Source: Xanthocytophaga agilis
Lineage (GTDB): Bacteria; Bacteroidota; Bacteroidia; Cytophagales; 172606-1
Length of the DNA stretch: 64,000 nucleotides
Direction of reading: 5' to 3'
Assembly (NCBI RefSeq): GCF_030068605.1
Contig: NZ_JASJOU010000011.1
Span: 124,001 to 188,000, forward strand
How positions within the stretch are numbered: the first letter of the stretch is position 1; the number at the start of each line of letters is the position of its first letter. The notes below the pieces were generated by a model, which ran no database searches, had not been told where the DNA came from, and saw nothing but the letters and a program-made list of their open reading frames with translations. Of this stretch, positions 55,304-64,000 are shown piece by piece. The translations under genes and the position numbers were made by a program.

Positions 55304-56578
55304 TTAAGAGATCATATCAAATTTTGTATAAGGCTGCAATACTTTTGGAATGCGAATACCTTCTGGTGTCTGGTTATTTTCCAGAATAGATGCTACAATA
55401 CGAGGCAGAGCCAATGCACTTCCGTTAAGTGTATGCAACAACTGCGTTTTCTTGTTTTCATCCCGATAACGTAATTTCAGACGGTTAGCCTGATACGTTT
55501 CAAAGTTACTTACAGAGCTAACTTCCAGCCAGCGTTGCTGTGCTCCAGAGTATACTTCCATGTCATAGGTAAGAGCAGATGTAAAGCCCATATCGCCTCC
55601 ACACAACCGAAGTACCCGGTAAGGCAGTTCCAGCTTTTGCAGCAATCCCTGTACATACTTGCTCATCTCTTCCAACGCATTGTATGAGTTTTCAGGCAAT
55701 TCAATTCGTACAATCTCTACCTTATCAAACTGATGCAGACGGTTCAGACCACGCACGTGGGCACCCCAGGCACCGGCTTCTCTACGGAAACAAGGTGTAA
55801 ACCCGGCATTTTTGACAGGTAGGCTTTTAGGTTCCAGAATGACATCCCGATACAGGTTGGTAATCGGTACTTCAGCTGTTGGAATCAGATAGAGTTCGTC
55901 TTCTGTTGCATAATACATCTGACCTTCCTTGTCAGGTAGCTGCCCTGTACCAAACCCAGAGTCTTTATTGATCAGGATAGGCGGTTGTATCTCTGTATAT
56001 CCGGCTGTCTCGGCTTCATCCAGGAAAAACTGAATTAAGGCACGTTGCAGTTTAGCTCCTTTGCCTTTGTATACAGGGAATCCTGCACCCGTAATTTTGT
56101 TACCCAGTTCAAAATCAATGATATCATATTTTTTGATCAGGTCCCAGTGAGGAACAGCCTCTGGCCCTAGTTCAGGAATAGCACCATGTGCATAGACCAC
56201 TTCATTGTCTTCTGCACTGCGTCCTTCGGGTACACTGCTATGAGGCAGGTTAGGCAAGGTAACCAGTACATCCTGTTGCTTTTGTTCCAGTTCTTTGAGG
56301 CTTTCTTCCAACACTTTGCTTTTCTCACGTAAAGAAGTCGCTTCTGCTTTTGCTTTTTCAGCTTCTTCCTTTTGCCCGTTTTTCATCAGACCCCCAATCT
56401 CTTTTGCCAGGTTATTGGCTTTCGCCAATGTTTGATCCAGTTCGTTTTGAGCCTGACGACGACGTTGGTCCAGGTCCAGCAGGTCGGCAACAGTCTCTTC
56501 TGCCTGCTTGAAGTGTTTTTTGTGCAGGGCTTTAATGACCTGCTCTGTATTTTCACGTATAAAGTTGAGTTGCAGCAT
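55304..56578 (-). CDS. serS: Serine--tRNA ligase
   Basis: 424 aa, full length. N-terminal long antiparallel coiled-coil arm (~25-105) that binds the tRNA-Ser variable arm; class II catalytic core with motif 2 (FRREAGAWGAHVRGLNRLHQ) and motif 3 region (ALALPRIVASILENNQTPEG). Activates Ser with ATP. Monocistronic with a terminator downstream. A minus-strand near-match CACCTTTG at about 56658-56665 could be its -7 box. Confidence 0.96.
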   Translation of the reverse strand: MLQLNFIRENTEQVIKALHKKHFKQAEETVADLLDLDQRRRQAQNELDQTLAKANNLAKEIGGLMKNGQKEEAEKAKAEATSLREKSKVLEESLKELEQKQQDVLVTLPNLPHSSVPEGRSAEDNEVVYAHGAIPELGPEAVPHWDLIKKYDIIDFELGNKITGAGFPVYKGKGAKLQRALIQFFLDEAETAGYTEIQPPILINKDSGFGTGQLPDKEGQMYYATEDELYLIPTAEVPITNLYRDVILEPKSLPVKNAGFTPCFRREAGAWGAHVRGLNRLHQFDKVEIVRIELPENSYNALEEMSKYVQGLLQKLELPYRVLRLCGGDMGFTSALTYDMEVYSGAQQRWLEVSSVSNFETYQANRLKLRYRDENKKTQLLHTLNGSALALPRIVASILENNQTPEGIRIPKVLQPYTKFDMIS

Positions 56579-56716
56579 TTTTCAATTTGTTAATGAATAA
56601 GTCTGTATAGTAAAAGGCTTGTTCGTTTTGCAAATAAACATACTTTACAAAGGTGAAAGAAAATACTGTAGAGAAAAAAATATCTTCACCTCATCCTTAT
56701 CACCCTATAAATAAAT

Positions 56717-56776
56717 TACGGATGGTTCAGAGCTAACAGATGTATAAATCTGTAAAGGCAATCTGCACCATCCGTA
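56717..56776 (-). terminator. Terminator of aspartate kinase gene
   Basis: TACGGATGGT (56717-56726) and ACCATCCGTA (56767-56776) are exact complements, enclosing an inner ACAGAT/AATCTGT stem. It lies 22 bases past the stop of the aspartate kinase gene. Confidence 0.65.
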
Positions 56777-56797
56777 TATAGTTGTTGTGATGTTAGC

Positions 56798-58153
56798 TTA
56801 TGGAGCTGTGAAGATATTTTTCATAGCCTCTTCATAAAAAAACAATCGCTCGTTTAGTGCATTCAATGCCTGTGTTTTGTATTCAGTAGGAATCAATACA
56901 GATGTATTGTGTTCACTACCTCCATAAGCAACCATACGAAGCGGAATATTGGACAGTGCATCCAGTACACGTGTCACTATACCATTTTTATTGAAGGTAA
57001 AGTCTCCAACAATACAGATAATCGTTTGCTCTTTATCAACGTACACTGTACTGAATCTTTCCAGTTCCTCCTGGATAGCCTCCAGATGAGTTATGTTATC
57101 AATAGTCAGTGATACAGCTACCTCCGAAGTGGTTACCATATCTACCGGCGTTTTGTGCTTTTCAAATACCTCAAACACTTTACGCAGGAATCCATACGCC
57201 AGCAACATACGCGACGATCGGATCTGAATACTGGTAATACCATCTTTCGCTGCAATCGCTTTGATATCCTTGTTTACCGTCTGATTGCTGATCAGTGTAC
57301 CAGGCGCTTCAGGCTGCATTGTATTCAGTAGACGTACCGGAATGTTACGTAAACGAGCCGGACGTATAGTAAACGGGTGAAGGATTTTTGCTCCGAAGTA
57401 TGCTAACTCAGCAGCCTCATCAAAGGATATTTCACGTACAGGGAATGTACGCTTCACAATGCGAGGGTCATTGTTGTGCATGCCATCAATATCTGTCCAG
57501 ATCTGAATTTCTTCAGAATAGGCAGCTGCCCCTACCAGCGATGCTGTATAGTCACTGCCACCCCGTTTCAGATTGTCAACTTCTCCACGAGGGTTACGAC
57601 AGATATAGCCTTGTGTTACAATGATTTCTTTGTCTGCATGATACTTTAGCATTTCTCCTAACTTCTCTTCTATAAAGTCCAGCATTGGCTCATCATCTGC
57701 ATCAATCTTCATAAACTCCAATGCAGGCAATAATACCGATTTTACTCCTTCTTCTTCCAGATACACAGTAAACATCTGAGTTGAAAGAATTTCTCCTTCT
57801 GCAGCAATCTCTTTCTCCTGTTTAAGCGTGAAAGGCTTCACTTTTACCAGTGAACGAATAAAGTTGAATTCATTGTCAATGATTTCCTTTCCCTTCTTAT
57901 ATGCTTCGTCTGTTTTATATAGTTCTTTTATAAACAACTCATAGTGAGCATACAGATTGTCTATCTTCTGTGTTGCTTCAGCATCGTTGTTCTGATAAAG
58001 AGATTCTGCGATGGAAAGAAGGGCATTGGTTGTACCGGATAGTGCCGATAATACAACAATTTTTTGTTTGCCGTCTTTGGTAATCAGATTTTTGATGGAG
58101 TGCATCCGTTCAGGTTTGCCAACAGAGGTACCACCGAATTTCCAGACTTGCAT
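56798..58153 (-). CDS. lysC: Aspartate kinase
   Basis: 451 aa. N-terminal kinase domain (KFGGTSVGKPERM; RGGSDYTASLVGAA near 210) and C-terminal ACT pair (SLTIDNITHLEAIQEEL; NIPLRMVAYGGSEHNTSVLI). Phosphorylates aspartate, the first step toward lysine, threonine and methionine. The fused homoserine dehydrogenase domain of ThrA is absent. Gene symbol by function; isozyme type is not determined. ribH lies 90 bases upstream on the same strand. Confidence 0.93.
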   Translation of the reverse strand: MQVWKFGGTSVGKPERMHSIKNLITKDGKQKIVVLSALSGTTNALLSIAESLYQNNDAEATQKIDNLYAHYELFIKELYKTDEAYKKGKEIIDNEFNFIRSLVKVKPFTLKQEKEIAAEGEILSTQMFTVYLEEEGVKSVLLPALEFMKIDADDEPMLDFIEEKLGEMLKYHADKEIIVTQGYICRNPRGEVDNLKRGGSDYTASLVGAAAYSEEIQIWTDIDGMHNNDPRIVKRTFPVREISFDEAAELAYFGAKILHPFTIRPARLRNIPVRLLNTMQPEAPGTLISNQTVNKDIKAIAAKDGITSIQIRSSRMLLAYGFLRKVFEVFEKHKTPVDMVTTSEVAVSLTIDNITHLEAIQEELERFSTVYVDKEQTIICIVGDFTFNKNGIVTRVLDALSNIPLRMVAYGGSEHNTSVLIPTEYKTQALNALNERLFFYEEAMKNIFTAP

Positions 58154-58243
58154 ATTCTAGAAGAAATTAAAAGTAAGAATGAGAAATGATTTTTTTATTT
58201 AACGGGTGTTGATGATTCAATTTTGAAAAATCCTGAAGATTGT

Positions 58244-58720
58244 TTAGAAACCAAGCATTTTGATAGCTGTAACTGCAGCTTCATCACCTTTATTTCCGTG
58301 CTTTCCTCCAGCTCTGTCCAAGGCTTGTTCCTGTGTATTGGGAGTTAACACACCAAAAATTACAGGCTTGCTATATTTGAGACTTACATTGGTTATTCCC
58401 TGTGCTACTGCCTGACAGATAAAATCAAAGTGTTTGGTATCTCCCTGAATTACACAACCCAGACAGATCACCGCATCAATCTCATTGCGGGCAGCCATCC
58501 ATTGTGCGCCTAAACTTAGTTCGAAGCTGCCCGGTACATTTTTACGGATAATATTTTCTGGTTTTGCACCCTCTTTGATCAAAGTGGCATAAGCTCCTTC
58601 ATATAGTTTTTCTGTTACATCAGCATTCCACTCTGCTACTACAATAGCAAAGGTTTTGCTTTCGATCTTGACAGAATTCTTTAATTCGTATTCACTCAGG
58701 TTTTTCAGAGCAGTTGCCAT
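58244..58720 (-). CDS. ribH: 6,7-dimethyl-8-ribityllumazine synthase
   Basis: 158 aa, the usual length. Conserved VPGSFELSLGAQWMA (substrate loop), CLGCVIQGDTKHFDFI with the catalytic-region His97, and GVLTPNTQEQALDRAG. Condenses 5-amino-6-ribitylamino-uracil with 3,4-dihydroxy-2-butanone-4-phosphate in riboflavin synthesis and forms a capsid-like 60-mer in many bacteria. The upstream TPR gene is separated by a strong terminator, so ribH needs its own promoter (not identified). Confidence 0.95.
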   Translation of the reverse strand: MATALKNLSEYELKNSVKIESKTFAIVVAEWNADVTEKLYEGAYATLIKEGAKPENIIRKNVPGSFELSLGAQWMAARNEIDAVICLGCVIQGDTKHFDFICQAVAQGITNVSLKYSKPVIFGVLTPNTQEQALDRAGGKHGNKGDEAAVTAIKMLGF

Positions 58721-58784
58721 AAAAGTTACTATTGAACGTCAAACAGAAAAAGGTTAGATTCTAATGTTAAAATATAGATAAACA

Positions 58785-58818
58785 AAAAAGGATAAAGCAG
58801 GTGCTTTATCCTTTTTTG
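58785..58818 (-). terminator. Intrinsic terminator of TPR gene, 16-bp perfect stem
   Basis: 58785-58800 and 58803-58818 are exact reverse complements around a 2-nt loop (real loop slightly larger), with A6/T6 ends. Strong terminator on both strands, mainly for the TPR gene ending at 58850. Confidence 0.9.
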
Positions 58819-58849
58819 GGTTTGGCCGGATGTTTTTTATACACACTAA

Positions 58850-59554
58850 TTACCCTGCCAAACCCTGTAGCTTGGATTTATATTTCTTGGCAGTAATAGT
58901 CTCAGCAGAATCTTCGTAATTTGTAATGATCTTGTCATACGTTTCGATTGCTTTGTCATTCTGCTTAGCTATTTCATACGCAATACCCAACTTCAGCAAA
59001 TAAGCTGGAGTAAAGAATTTGTTAGGCTCATAGTTAGCTGCTTTTTCATAATAAGAAATAGCTTCTTCTGGCTGTTTTTTCTCCAGATAGGCATCTCCTA
59101 CCAGACTATAAGCACGAGCCTGTAATAAAAGATCACTAGAACTAAAATCTTTCAGATGAGTGATAGCATCATCGTATTTTCCTTGTTTCAACAAAGCAAC
59201 ACCAGCATAAAAATGGGCCAGTTTACCTGCTTTGGTACCACTGTATTCATCTGCGATTTTCAATAAACCATCGTTTACCCCATCTCCATTAAGCGCTTTT
59301 GTCAGTGAATCTGCTTCAAAATAGAGCACTGCGCGAAACATGTACTTCTGAGCTTCGGTTTCTTTATTCTGTGTGTAATACCGATAGAAAAAGATACCGC
59401 CTACCAGCAACACAACTGCTGCCAGTCCGCCTAAAAAGAGGTTGCGATTCCGTTGTACAAAATCTTCTGCTTGCTCCAAATTTAATTCAGGAGTTTCTTT
59501 GATCGGTTGTTCAACAGGCTCATTAACAGTTGCCTCTGGTGTTTTTTTTGCCAT
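58850..59554 (-). CDS. TPR-repeat membrane-anchored protein (YfgM-like)
   Basis: 234 aa. An N-terminal polar Glu/Pro/Lys segment (~1-35), one TM helix (NLFLGGLAAVVLLVGGIFFY, ~37-56), then several TPR motifs in the periplasm (ALLKQGKYDDAITHLKDF, GDAYLEKKQPEEAISYYEKA, GIAYEIAKQNDKAIETYDKI). Resembles YfgM/BamD-like TPR proteins linked to membrane protein biogenesis; in Bacteroidota it is commonly next to ribH. The TAACTTTG box 94 bases upstream is its probable promoter. Confidence 0.85.
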   Translation of the reverse strand: MAKKTPEATVNEPVEQPIKETPELNLEQAEDFVQRNRNLFLGGLAAVVLLVGGIFFYRYYTQNKETEAQKYMFRAVLYFEADSLTKALNGDGVNDGLLKIADEYSGTKAGKLAHFYAGVALLKQGKYDDAITHLKDFSSSDLLLQARAYSLVGDAYLEKKQPEEAISYYEKAANYEPNKFFTPAYLLKLGIAYEIAKQNDKAIETYDKIITNYEDSAETITAKKYKSKLQGLAG

Positions 59555-59647
59555 TGTTTTTTAAACAGATTTCTATTTTGAGAACTCAGAAATGCAGGGT
59601 TTACTAAAAAAAGGATTGATTTTTCCTTACCGTTTCCGAATGGGCTG

Positions 59648-59655
59648 CAAAGTTA
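59648..59655 (-). promoter_or_regulatory. -7 box TAACTTTG with TTG -33 for TPR gene
   Basis: On the minus strand TAACTTTG is preceded by TTG at exactly 21-base spacing. This is the best -33/-7 pair seen in the window and predicts a leader of about 85-90 nt for the gene starting at 59554. Confidence 0.7.
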
Positions 59656-59704
59656 GAATAAAAAAGATCTTTTTCACAAGGATTTCACTTTTTTTACATA
59701 TTAC

Positions 59705-61837
59705 TTACAATATAATCTGTTTCTCCCCACTTTGCAAGGATTTCAGAGCGGCAAAAGTAGCTTGCGTAGAGTTTACTATCTCCTGAAACCCAATAGGTTG
59801 AGTGCCTCCTTCTTTCAGAAAACGGATGTATTGTTCAAACTGGGCAGCATGTCCTTTATCCTGTTTTCCAGAGGCAGAAGAGAACCCTTTAAATCCATAT
59901 CCTTCCAGCTTTCTGAAGTTATCCAGAATCAGCACACGTCCCTGCGAGTAGATTTCTATTCGTTCTTTGGAATAGGATTTGTTCCCATTGGCAAAATAGT
60001 TAACCACCCCTTGAGAACCATTGAGGCATTTTAGTGTAATAGAGGTATTATCTGTATTTTGAGAAGGAGATGTCCCCAGTGCAGAAGCAAACACCTCTCT
60101 GATTTCACTCCCTGCAAAAAACTGTACCAGATCAATAAAGTGACAACCCTCTCCAATAATTCGTCCTCCCCCAATAGCCATGTTCTGAGTCCAGTGATTA
60201 GCCGGAATAAAGCCTGCATTGACTGTAATTACAATATTTACAGGCTCGGACGTATTTCCCAAAAGCTTTTTAGCTTTTTGAGATAATGGAGCAAATCGTC
60301 GATTAAAACCAACCATTACCGATAAGGTACTTTTCTCTTTTTCAGCTATAACCTGTTGAAGTTCTTCTTCTATCAATACCAGTGGTTTCTCTACAAATAC
60401 ATGTTTTCCCGCCTGTAATGCCTGCACAGTTTGAGAAGCGTGCAAATTATGCTGAGTCGTAATTATAACAGACTGCACTGCTGAGTCAGATAGTACATCC
60501 TCATAACGGGTAGTACTTTGAGCAATAGCATGTTTCTGTGCCAAATGGGTTCCACTTACACCCGATGCACTTACAATATGCCGGATATCTGCCTTTATTT
60601 TACCCAAAGCTGGCAACAATGTCATCTTGGTAAAGTTTCCTGCACCCACAATCGCAATGGTACCCGTACCCGATTTACTTTTTGTATCTGATGTGGACTG
60701 TCCTATCTTAACAGACGTTGACCAGTCCGAATTTTCAGGATATTGCAGAATAGACGCGATAGAACGGCTATCTCCTATGTTGTTATAGATCTTCTGATAT
60801 TCAGACAGATCTACTGCTTCAGTAATCAGACGTTTCACATCCAGTTGCCCTTTGGCAATAGCCTGCAGGATAGTCTGGAAGTTTCTGTTCTCTGTCCACC
60901 GTACAAACGAAAGCGGATAATCTACCCCTCGTTTTTCGTATTCCTCATCATATCGTCCAGGACCATACGAGCATGATACCTGAAACGATAACTCCTTCTC
61001 ATAAAAATCTGCCCGTTTAATATCTAATCCTATTACACCTACCAACACAATACGTCCGCGTTTACGGCTCATCTGTGCGGCCTGCGATATCAGTTCATCG
61101 CTTTTGGTTGAGGCAGTTATAATAACCGCATCTGCACCAATACCCTCTGTAAGTCCGGCCACTGTCTTTACAGGATCAGTACCATCTGCCAGATTAAAGG
61201 CATGTACGCCTTTGTCCTGAGCTAGTGCCACTTTTTGTGCATCAAAGTCGAAGCCTATCACGTTACAACCATTTGCCAGCAGCAACTCACAGGTAATTAA
61301 CCCTATCAGTCCCAATCCGGATACAACGACTGTTTCTCCCAATGTTGGATTAACCAGACGTATGCCCTGCAAACCAATAGATCCGATAACTGTAAAGGCA
61401 GCTTCTTCATAGGATACTTTATCTGGAATTTTTGTTACCAGATTACGGGGTACACACACTATCTCTGCATGAGGACCATTGGAAGCCACTCTATCCCCAG
61501 GTTTGAGATCTGCAATACCTTCTCCTACCTCTACAACTTCACCTGCGTTACAATAGCCCAATGGTAAAGGTTCTCCCAATCGTGTAAAGACGGCTTCGAG
61601 AGTAGGGATTAAACCATCTGATTTTATTTTATCAAGTACCTGTTTTACCCGGTCAGGTTGTTGACGAGCTTTTTCAATAAGACTGGAACGTCCAAATTCG
61701 ACCAGCATCTTCTCGGTTCCTAATGACACCAGTGAACGATGTGTACGAATTAAGACATGTCCTTTACGAATCAGAGGACGAGGAACATCCTCCAGTATGG
61801 TTTCACCTGTTTTAAAAGATTGAATGATTTGCTTCAT
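59705..61837 (-). CDS. Two-domain oxidoreductase: zinc-type alcohol dehydrogenase fused to Gfo/Idh/MocA
   Basis: 710 aa. N-terminal medium-chain dehydrogenase (~1-360): GYCNAGEVVEVGEG, PGDRVASNGPHAEIVCVP and VVVSGLGLIGLITCELL for the nucleotide fold. C-terminal Gfo/Idh/MocA domain (~385-700): TIAIVGAGNFTKMTLLPALG, HVFVEKPLVL, GGRIIGEGCHFIDLVQFFAG. Such fusions occur in polysaccharide biosynthesis clusters, where the second half often oxidises nucleotide sugars or inositols. It is the last gene of a three-gene unit; its ATG overlaps the preceding stop by 4 bases. Confidence 0.88.
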   Translation of the reverse strand: MKQIIQSFKTGETILEDVPRPLIRKGHVLIRTHRSLVSLGTEKMLVEFGRSSLIEKARQQPDRVKQVLDKIKSDGLIPTLEAVFTRLGEPLPLGYCNAGEVVEVGEGIADLKPGDRVASNGPHAEIVCVPRNLVTKIPDKVSYEEAAFTVIGSIGLQGIRLVNPTLGETVVVSGLGLIGLITCELLLANGCNVIGFDFDAQKVALAQDKGVHAFNLADGTDPVKTVAGLTEGIGADAVIITASTKSDELISQAAQMSRKRGRIVLVGVIGLDIKRADFYEKELSFQVSCSYGPGRYDEEYEKRGVDYPLSFVRWTENRNFQTILQAIAKGQLDVKRLITEAVDLSEYQKIYNNIGDSRSIASILQYPENSDWSTSVKIGQSTSDTKSKSGTGTIAIVGAGNFTKMTLLPALGKIKADIRHIVSASGVSGTHLAQKHAIAQSTTRYEDVLSDSAVQSVIITTQHNLHASQTVQALQAGKHVFVEKPLVLIEEELQQVIAEKEKSTLSVMVGFNRRFAPLSQKAKKLLGNTSEPVNIVITVNAGFIPANHWTQNMAIGGGRIIGEGCHFIDLVQFFAGSEIREVFASALGTSPSQNTDNTSITLKCLNGSQGVVNYFANGNKSYSKERIEIYSQGRVLILDNFRKLEGYGFKGFSSASGKQDKGHAAQFEQYIRFLKEGGTQPIGFQEIVNSTQATFAALKSLQSGEKQIIL

Positions 61838-63105
61838 GCTTTGTCAGCAGTATTCTGAATAATTGTTTTCTGATAAATTCGTTTTCCCAATTCGGTTTGT
61901 AAGAACAATTGTACTATTACACAGACAATCGCTACAAACGAGCCAAACATATAAGCTTGTATAGGCGGAAAATAGGGCGTAAATGATATTGAGCAAACAG
62001 CAATCAAAATTGCCCACCAGTAATATTTTCGATAGAATATCCAGACCAAGAGTACTAATCCAATAATAGCACTTACATAACTAAGCCATAAAGGTTGATC
62101 AATAAAATATCCAATTGAAAATGATTGAAAGAAGTTGAGAGTTGCATTTTTAATAAGCATCAAGGGAGACTCTTTTGCTATATGAATAAATTCACTACGG
62201 GAAATTTCCTGGTATTGAGTCGCAACAGTGTCATTGTAATAACTTCCTCCAAAACCCATATTCAATGTTTTACCAGTTTTGGTCTGATACAATAAATAGC
62301 CATTATTATCTGTTAGTCCGGACATATATGGGTTGGGATAACCTCCGATTCCAATATAGAAAGTATGCCAGGGATTCTTTTTTGTTGGCGTATTAAAAAC
62401 GAAAATTGTTACAATAAAAACCAATAGTGCACCAATACTGTATATCCGTTTCTCCTTTAGAAGAAAAAATAAAAGAACAAAGAGGCACACAAAAAGTATA
62501 GTAGGTCTGGCAAGGAAAGCAAAAGCCATAAAAACAGCAATAAGGAACGTGCCATATCGGTATTTTTCATTTTTGTTTAGCAAATATCTCACAGCGAAGA
62601 TTGTTGGGATAACTTGCAGGACATAGTAAAAAGGAAATGTCACAAAATAAATAATTAGTGGATTCACAACATACAGTACTGTATATATCCAAAATTCACT
62701 CCACGAACGTGCAGTCTGTAATAATAACAAGGAAACCAGTATATGTATCAAAATTTGCAATGATTCTGTAGCCTGAATATCACCCTGCCAGAAAAAGATT
62801 TTCTTTGCAACAATTATAAAATATACATATCCAATAGGGTTATGATTATAATTGTTTAAAGCATCTGACTTTTTAAAATGATAAGAATCTCTTTCACCAG
62901 CTGGCATATATTTAAAATGCCAACAATCACTTTCACTAATCCGGAATCCTTTGCCCATCTCAAAGTTTGTTGCAGCAGAAAAGAAAGGTGCTGTCCATAT
63001 AGGTGACATTTGAGTGGGATTGTTAAAAAGATAACAAGCAAAACAGGTAAAGATCAATACAAGAACCGTGATGAGGCTTTTTTTTCCGAATAGGTTAGAA
63101 TACAT
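61834..63105 (-). CDS. Polytopic membrane protein, GT-C-like glycosyltransferase
   Basis: 423 aa from ATG 63105; a TTG at 63120 would overlap the previous gene by 4 bases and is a possible alternative. Around ten TM helices with a large soluble N-terminal loop after TM1 and another near residue 240-320. The overall layout fits GT-C-fold (PMT/ArnT-like) lipid-linked sugar transferases; no strict DxD or ExD motif could be confirmed, so this remains a fold-level inference. Gene order between a GT2 and an oxidoreductase supports a glycan role. Confidence 0.6.
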   Translation of the reverse strand: MYSNLFGKKSLITVLVLIFTCFACYLFNNPTQMSPIWTAPFFSAATNFEMGKGFRISESDCWHFKYMPAGERDSYHFKKSDALNNYNHNPIGYVYFIIVAKKIFFWQGDIQATESLQILIHILVSLLLLQTARSWSEFWIYTVLYVVNPLIIYFVTFPFYYVLQVIPTIFAVRYLLNKNEKYRYGTFLIAVFMAFAFLARPTILFVCLFVLLFFLLKEKRIYSIGALLVFIVTIFVFNTPTKKNPWHTFYIGIGGYPNPYMSGLTDNNGYLLYQTKTGKTLNMGFGGSYYNDTVATQYQEISRSEFIHIAKESPLMLIKNATLNFFQSFSIGYFIDQPLWLSYVSAIIGLVLLVWIFYRKYYWWAILIAVCSISFTPYFPPIQAYMFGSFVAIVCVIVQLFLQTELGKRIYQKTIIQNTADKA

Positions 63106-63116
63106 GTATATAAATT

Positions 63117-63911
63117 TCAAATAGATTCTTCAGATCTTTTACTGTTCAATGATTTCTCCACCTTGTATCTTTTAAAAAGATTATAATGGTTTGATATATG
63201 CAAAAGTTGTAGAGGTGTATAAAACACATCTTTCAAACCAATTTTTGACCCATCTGCATGTATCCATCGTTGTAAAGGATATTCATAGATTAATTGCTGC
63301 ACATTTGCTGCACCATAGTGAATCTTCATTCGCAGAAAGATTTCTACGTCAAACAACCACTTACTTACAAATGGCTTAGAAAAACAGAACTCTGCCAAAT
63401 TACGTGTAAACACTTTTGCACCACATTGTGTGTCATAAAAAGGCATCCTGAGTATGGTACTAATCAGTGTGGCAATAAAACGGCCTATATAATGACGATA
63501 AGTCTCTCTGCTTATGTCTGCACCCATACGTTTGATACGGGATCCGCATACAATCGAAAAAACAGAATTGTTAGACAAATAATCTACAACGTATGTGTAT
63601 TCTTCCAGCGATGTTGAAAGATCAGCATCAAGATATCCTATATACTGAATATTTACCATATTCAATAAATTATTAATTCCAGTACGTACAGCTTCTGCTT
63701 TTCCTGAATTTTGAGATAATGTGACTATCTCTATCCTTTCAGGGTACCTACAAGCCTTTTTTAATGTTTCAAGTTGTTGTAAGGTATTATCTTTGCTCCC
63801 ATCATTTACAAAGCAAAGAACATAATCCATATGTTCTTTATTAAACTGAACAAATTCTGTAACTTTTAGACGACTCGCTTCATTATAACAGGGTATTACT
63901 ATACCTATCAT
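63117..63911 (-). CDS. GT2-family glycosyltransferase (dolichol-phosphate-mannose-synthase-like)
   Basis: 264 aa. GT-A fold with IPCYNEASRL at the N-terminus, FVNDGSKDNTL (nucleotide-binding DGS), YLDADLSTSLEEY (DxD-like metal motif) and the acceptor-side block DTQCGAKVFTRNLAEFCF. Related to DPM1/ALG5-type enzymes that charge a polyprenyl phosphate with a sugar. No TM helix at the C-terminus, so it is a soluble/peripheral type. It heads the three-gene glycan unit on the minus strand. Confidence 0.88.
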   Translation of the reverse strand: MIGIVIPCYNEASRLKVTEFVQFNKEHMDYVLCFVNDGSKDNTLQQLETLKKACRYPERIEIVTLSQNSGKAEAVRTGINNLLNMVNIQYIGYLDADLSTSLEEYTYVVDYLSNNSVFSIVCGSRIKRMGADISRETYRHYIGRFIATLISTILRMPFYDTQCGAKVFTRNLAEFCFSKPFVSKWLFDVEIFLRMKIHYGAANVQQLIYEYPLQRWIHADGSKIGLKDVFYTPLQLLHISNHYNLFKRYKVEKSLNSKRSEESI

Positions 63912-64000
63912 GTATTCAGTATCTAGAGATTATTAATTTAAAATTCATAGTATATATTACACAGATCTGTTGTTTTTATTTTAGATAAATTGGAATCTGA
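63912..64000. other. Right edge: 89-bp AT-rich sequence, nothing recognised
   Basis: Upstream region of the GT2 gene to the window end. No complete feature; a stop-rich sequence in all frames. The promoter of the glycan unit or a further upstream gene may lie here or outside. Confidence 0.3.

Overview
The window (about 40% G+C by eye) looks like a chromosomal segment of a Bacteroidota bacterium, most likely of the order Cytophagales. The reasons are TAnnTTTG-type -7 promoter boxes, many short lipoprotein signals, LytS/LytTR two-component pairs, very large PAS kinases, and gene families typical of that phylum (DKNYY lipoprotein, PRC-barrel, NodT-type efflux factor). The species cannot be fixed from the sequence. 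No rRNA, tRNA or CRISPR array was seen.

Layout. 1-7.4 kb: edge of a probable LOG-family gene, an SF1B helicase, a DKNYY lipoprotein, a leucine-rich-repeat protein, a GlsB/YeaQ membrane protein, an aldo/keto reductase and a secreted amidohydrolase. 7.5-15.2 kb: a LytS-type kinase, then a complete RND efflux operon (adaptor, permease, outer-membrane factor). 15.4-18.4 kb: small envelope proteins, and a pirin/HxlR divergon with a 19-bp inverted-repeat operator. 18.4-28 kb: intergenic repeats and three large sensors, two of them sharing a related helical extracytoplasmic domain. 28.5-30.8 kb: an acetyltransferase / unknown protein / AraC operon. 31.1-37.8 kb: a RiPP locus with a Ser/Thr-rich, cysteine-free putative precursor, a mini membrane ORF, a LanC-like protein lacking two of three zinc ligands, a LytS-LytTR pair and a full-length LanB-type dehydratase. 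37.9-44.1 kb: DCC and SRPBCC proteins, a threonine aldolase/LysR divergon, a PRC-barrel gene preceded by a thi-box-like RNA element, and a kelch lipoprotein. 44.5-51.2 kb: PAS kinase, MsrB, hybrid kinase with LytTR regulator, AraC/GyrI regulator. 51.2-55.2 kb: an accessory patch with two repeat families, a lipoprotein gene broken by a decayed IS3-type element, and a group of small hypothetical genes that resembles an immunity-gene island. 55.3-64 kb: housekeeping genes (serS, aspartate kinase, ribH, TPR protein) and a three-gene glycan operon.

The part most worth pursuing is the RiPP locus. A dehydratase that should activate Ser/Thr is paired with a LanC-fold protein that has apparently lost its zinc site, and with a candidate substrate that has no cysteine to make lanthionine. 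This suggests a dehydrated but not lanthionine-bridged product. Next in interest are a dispersed inverted-repeat family (three copies), a degenerate tandem repeat of about 28 bp that accompanies it, and a thi-box-like RNA lacking its P2/P3 5' strand in front of a gene with no obvious thiamin role.

All product names rest on motif recognition by eye. No database search was run.
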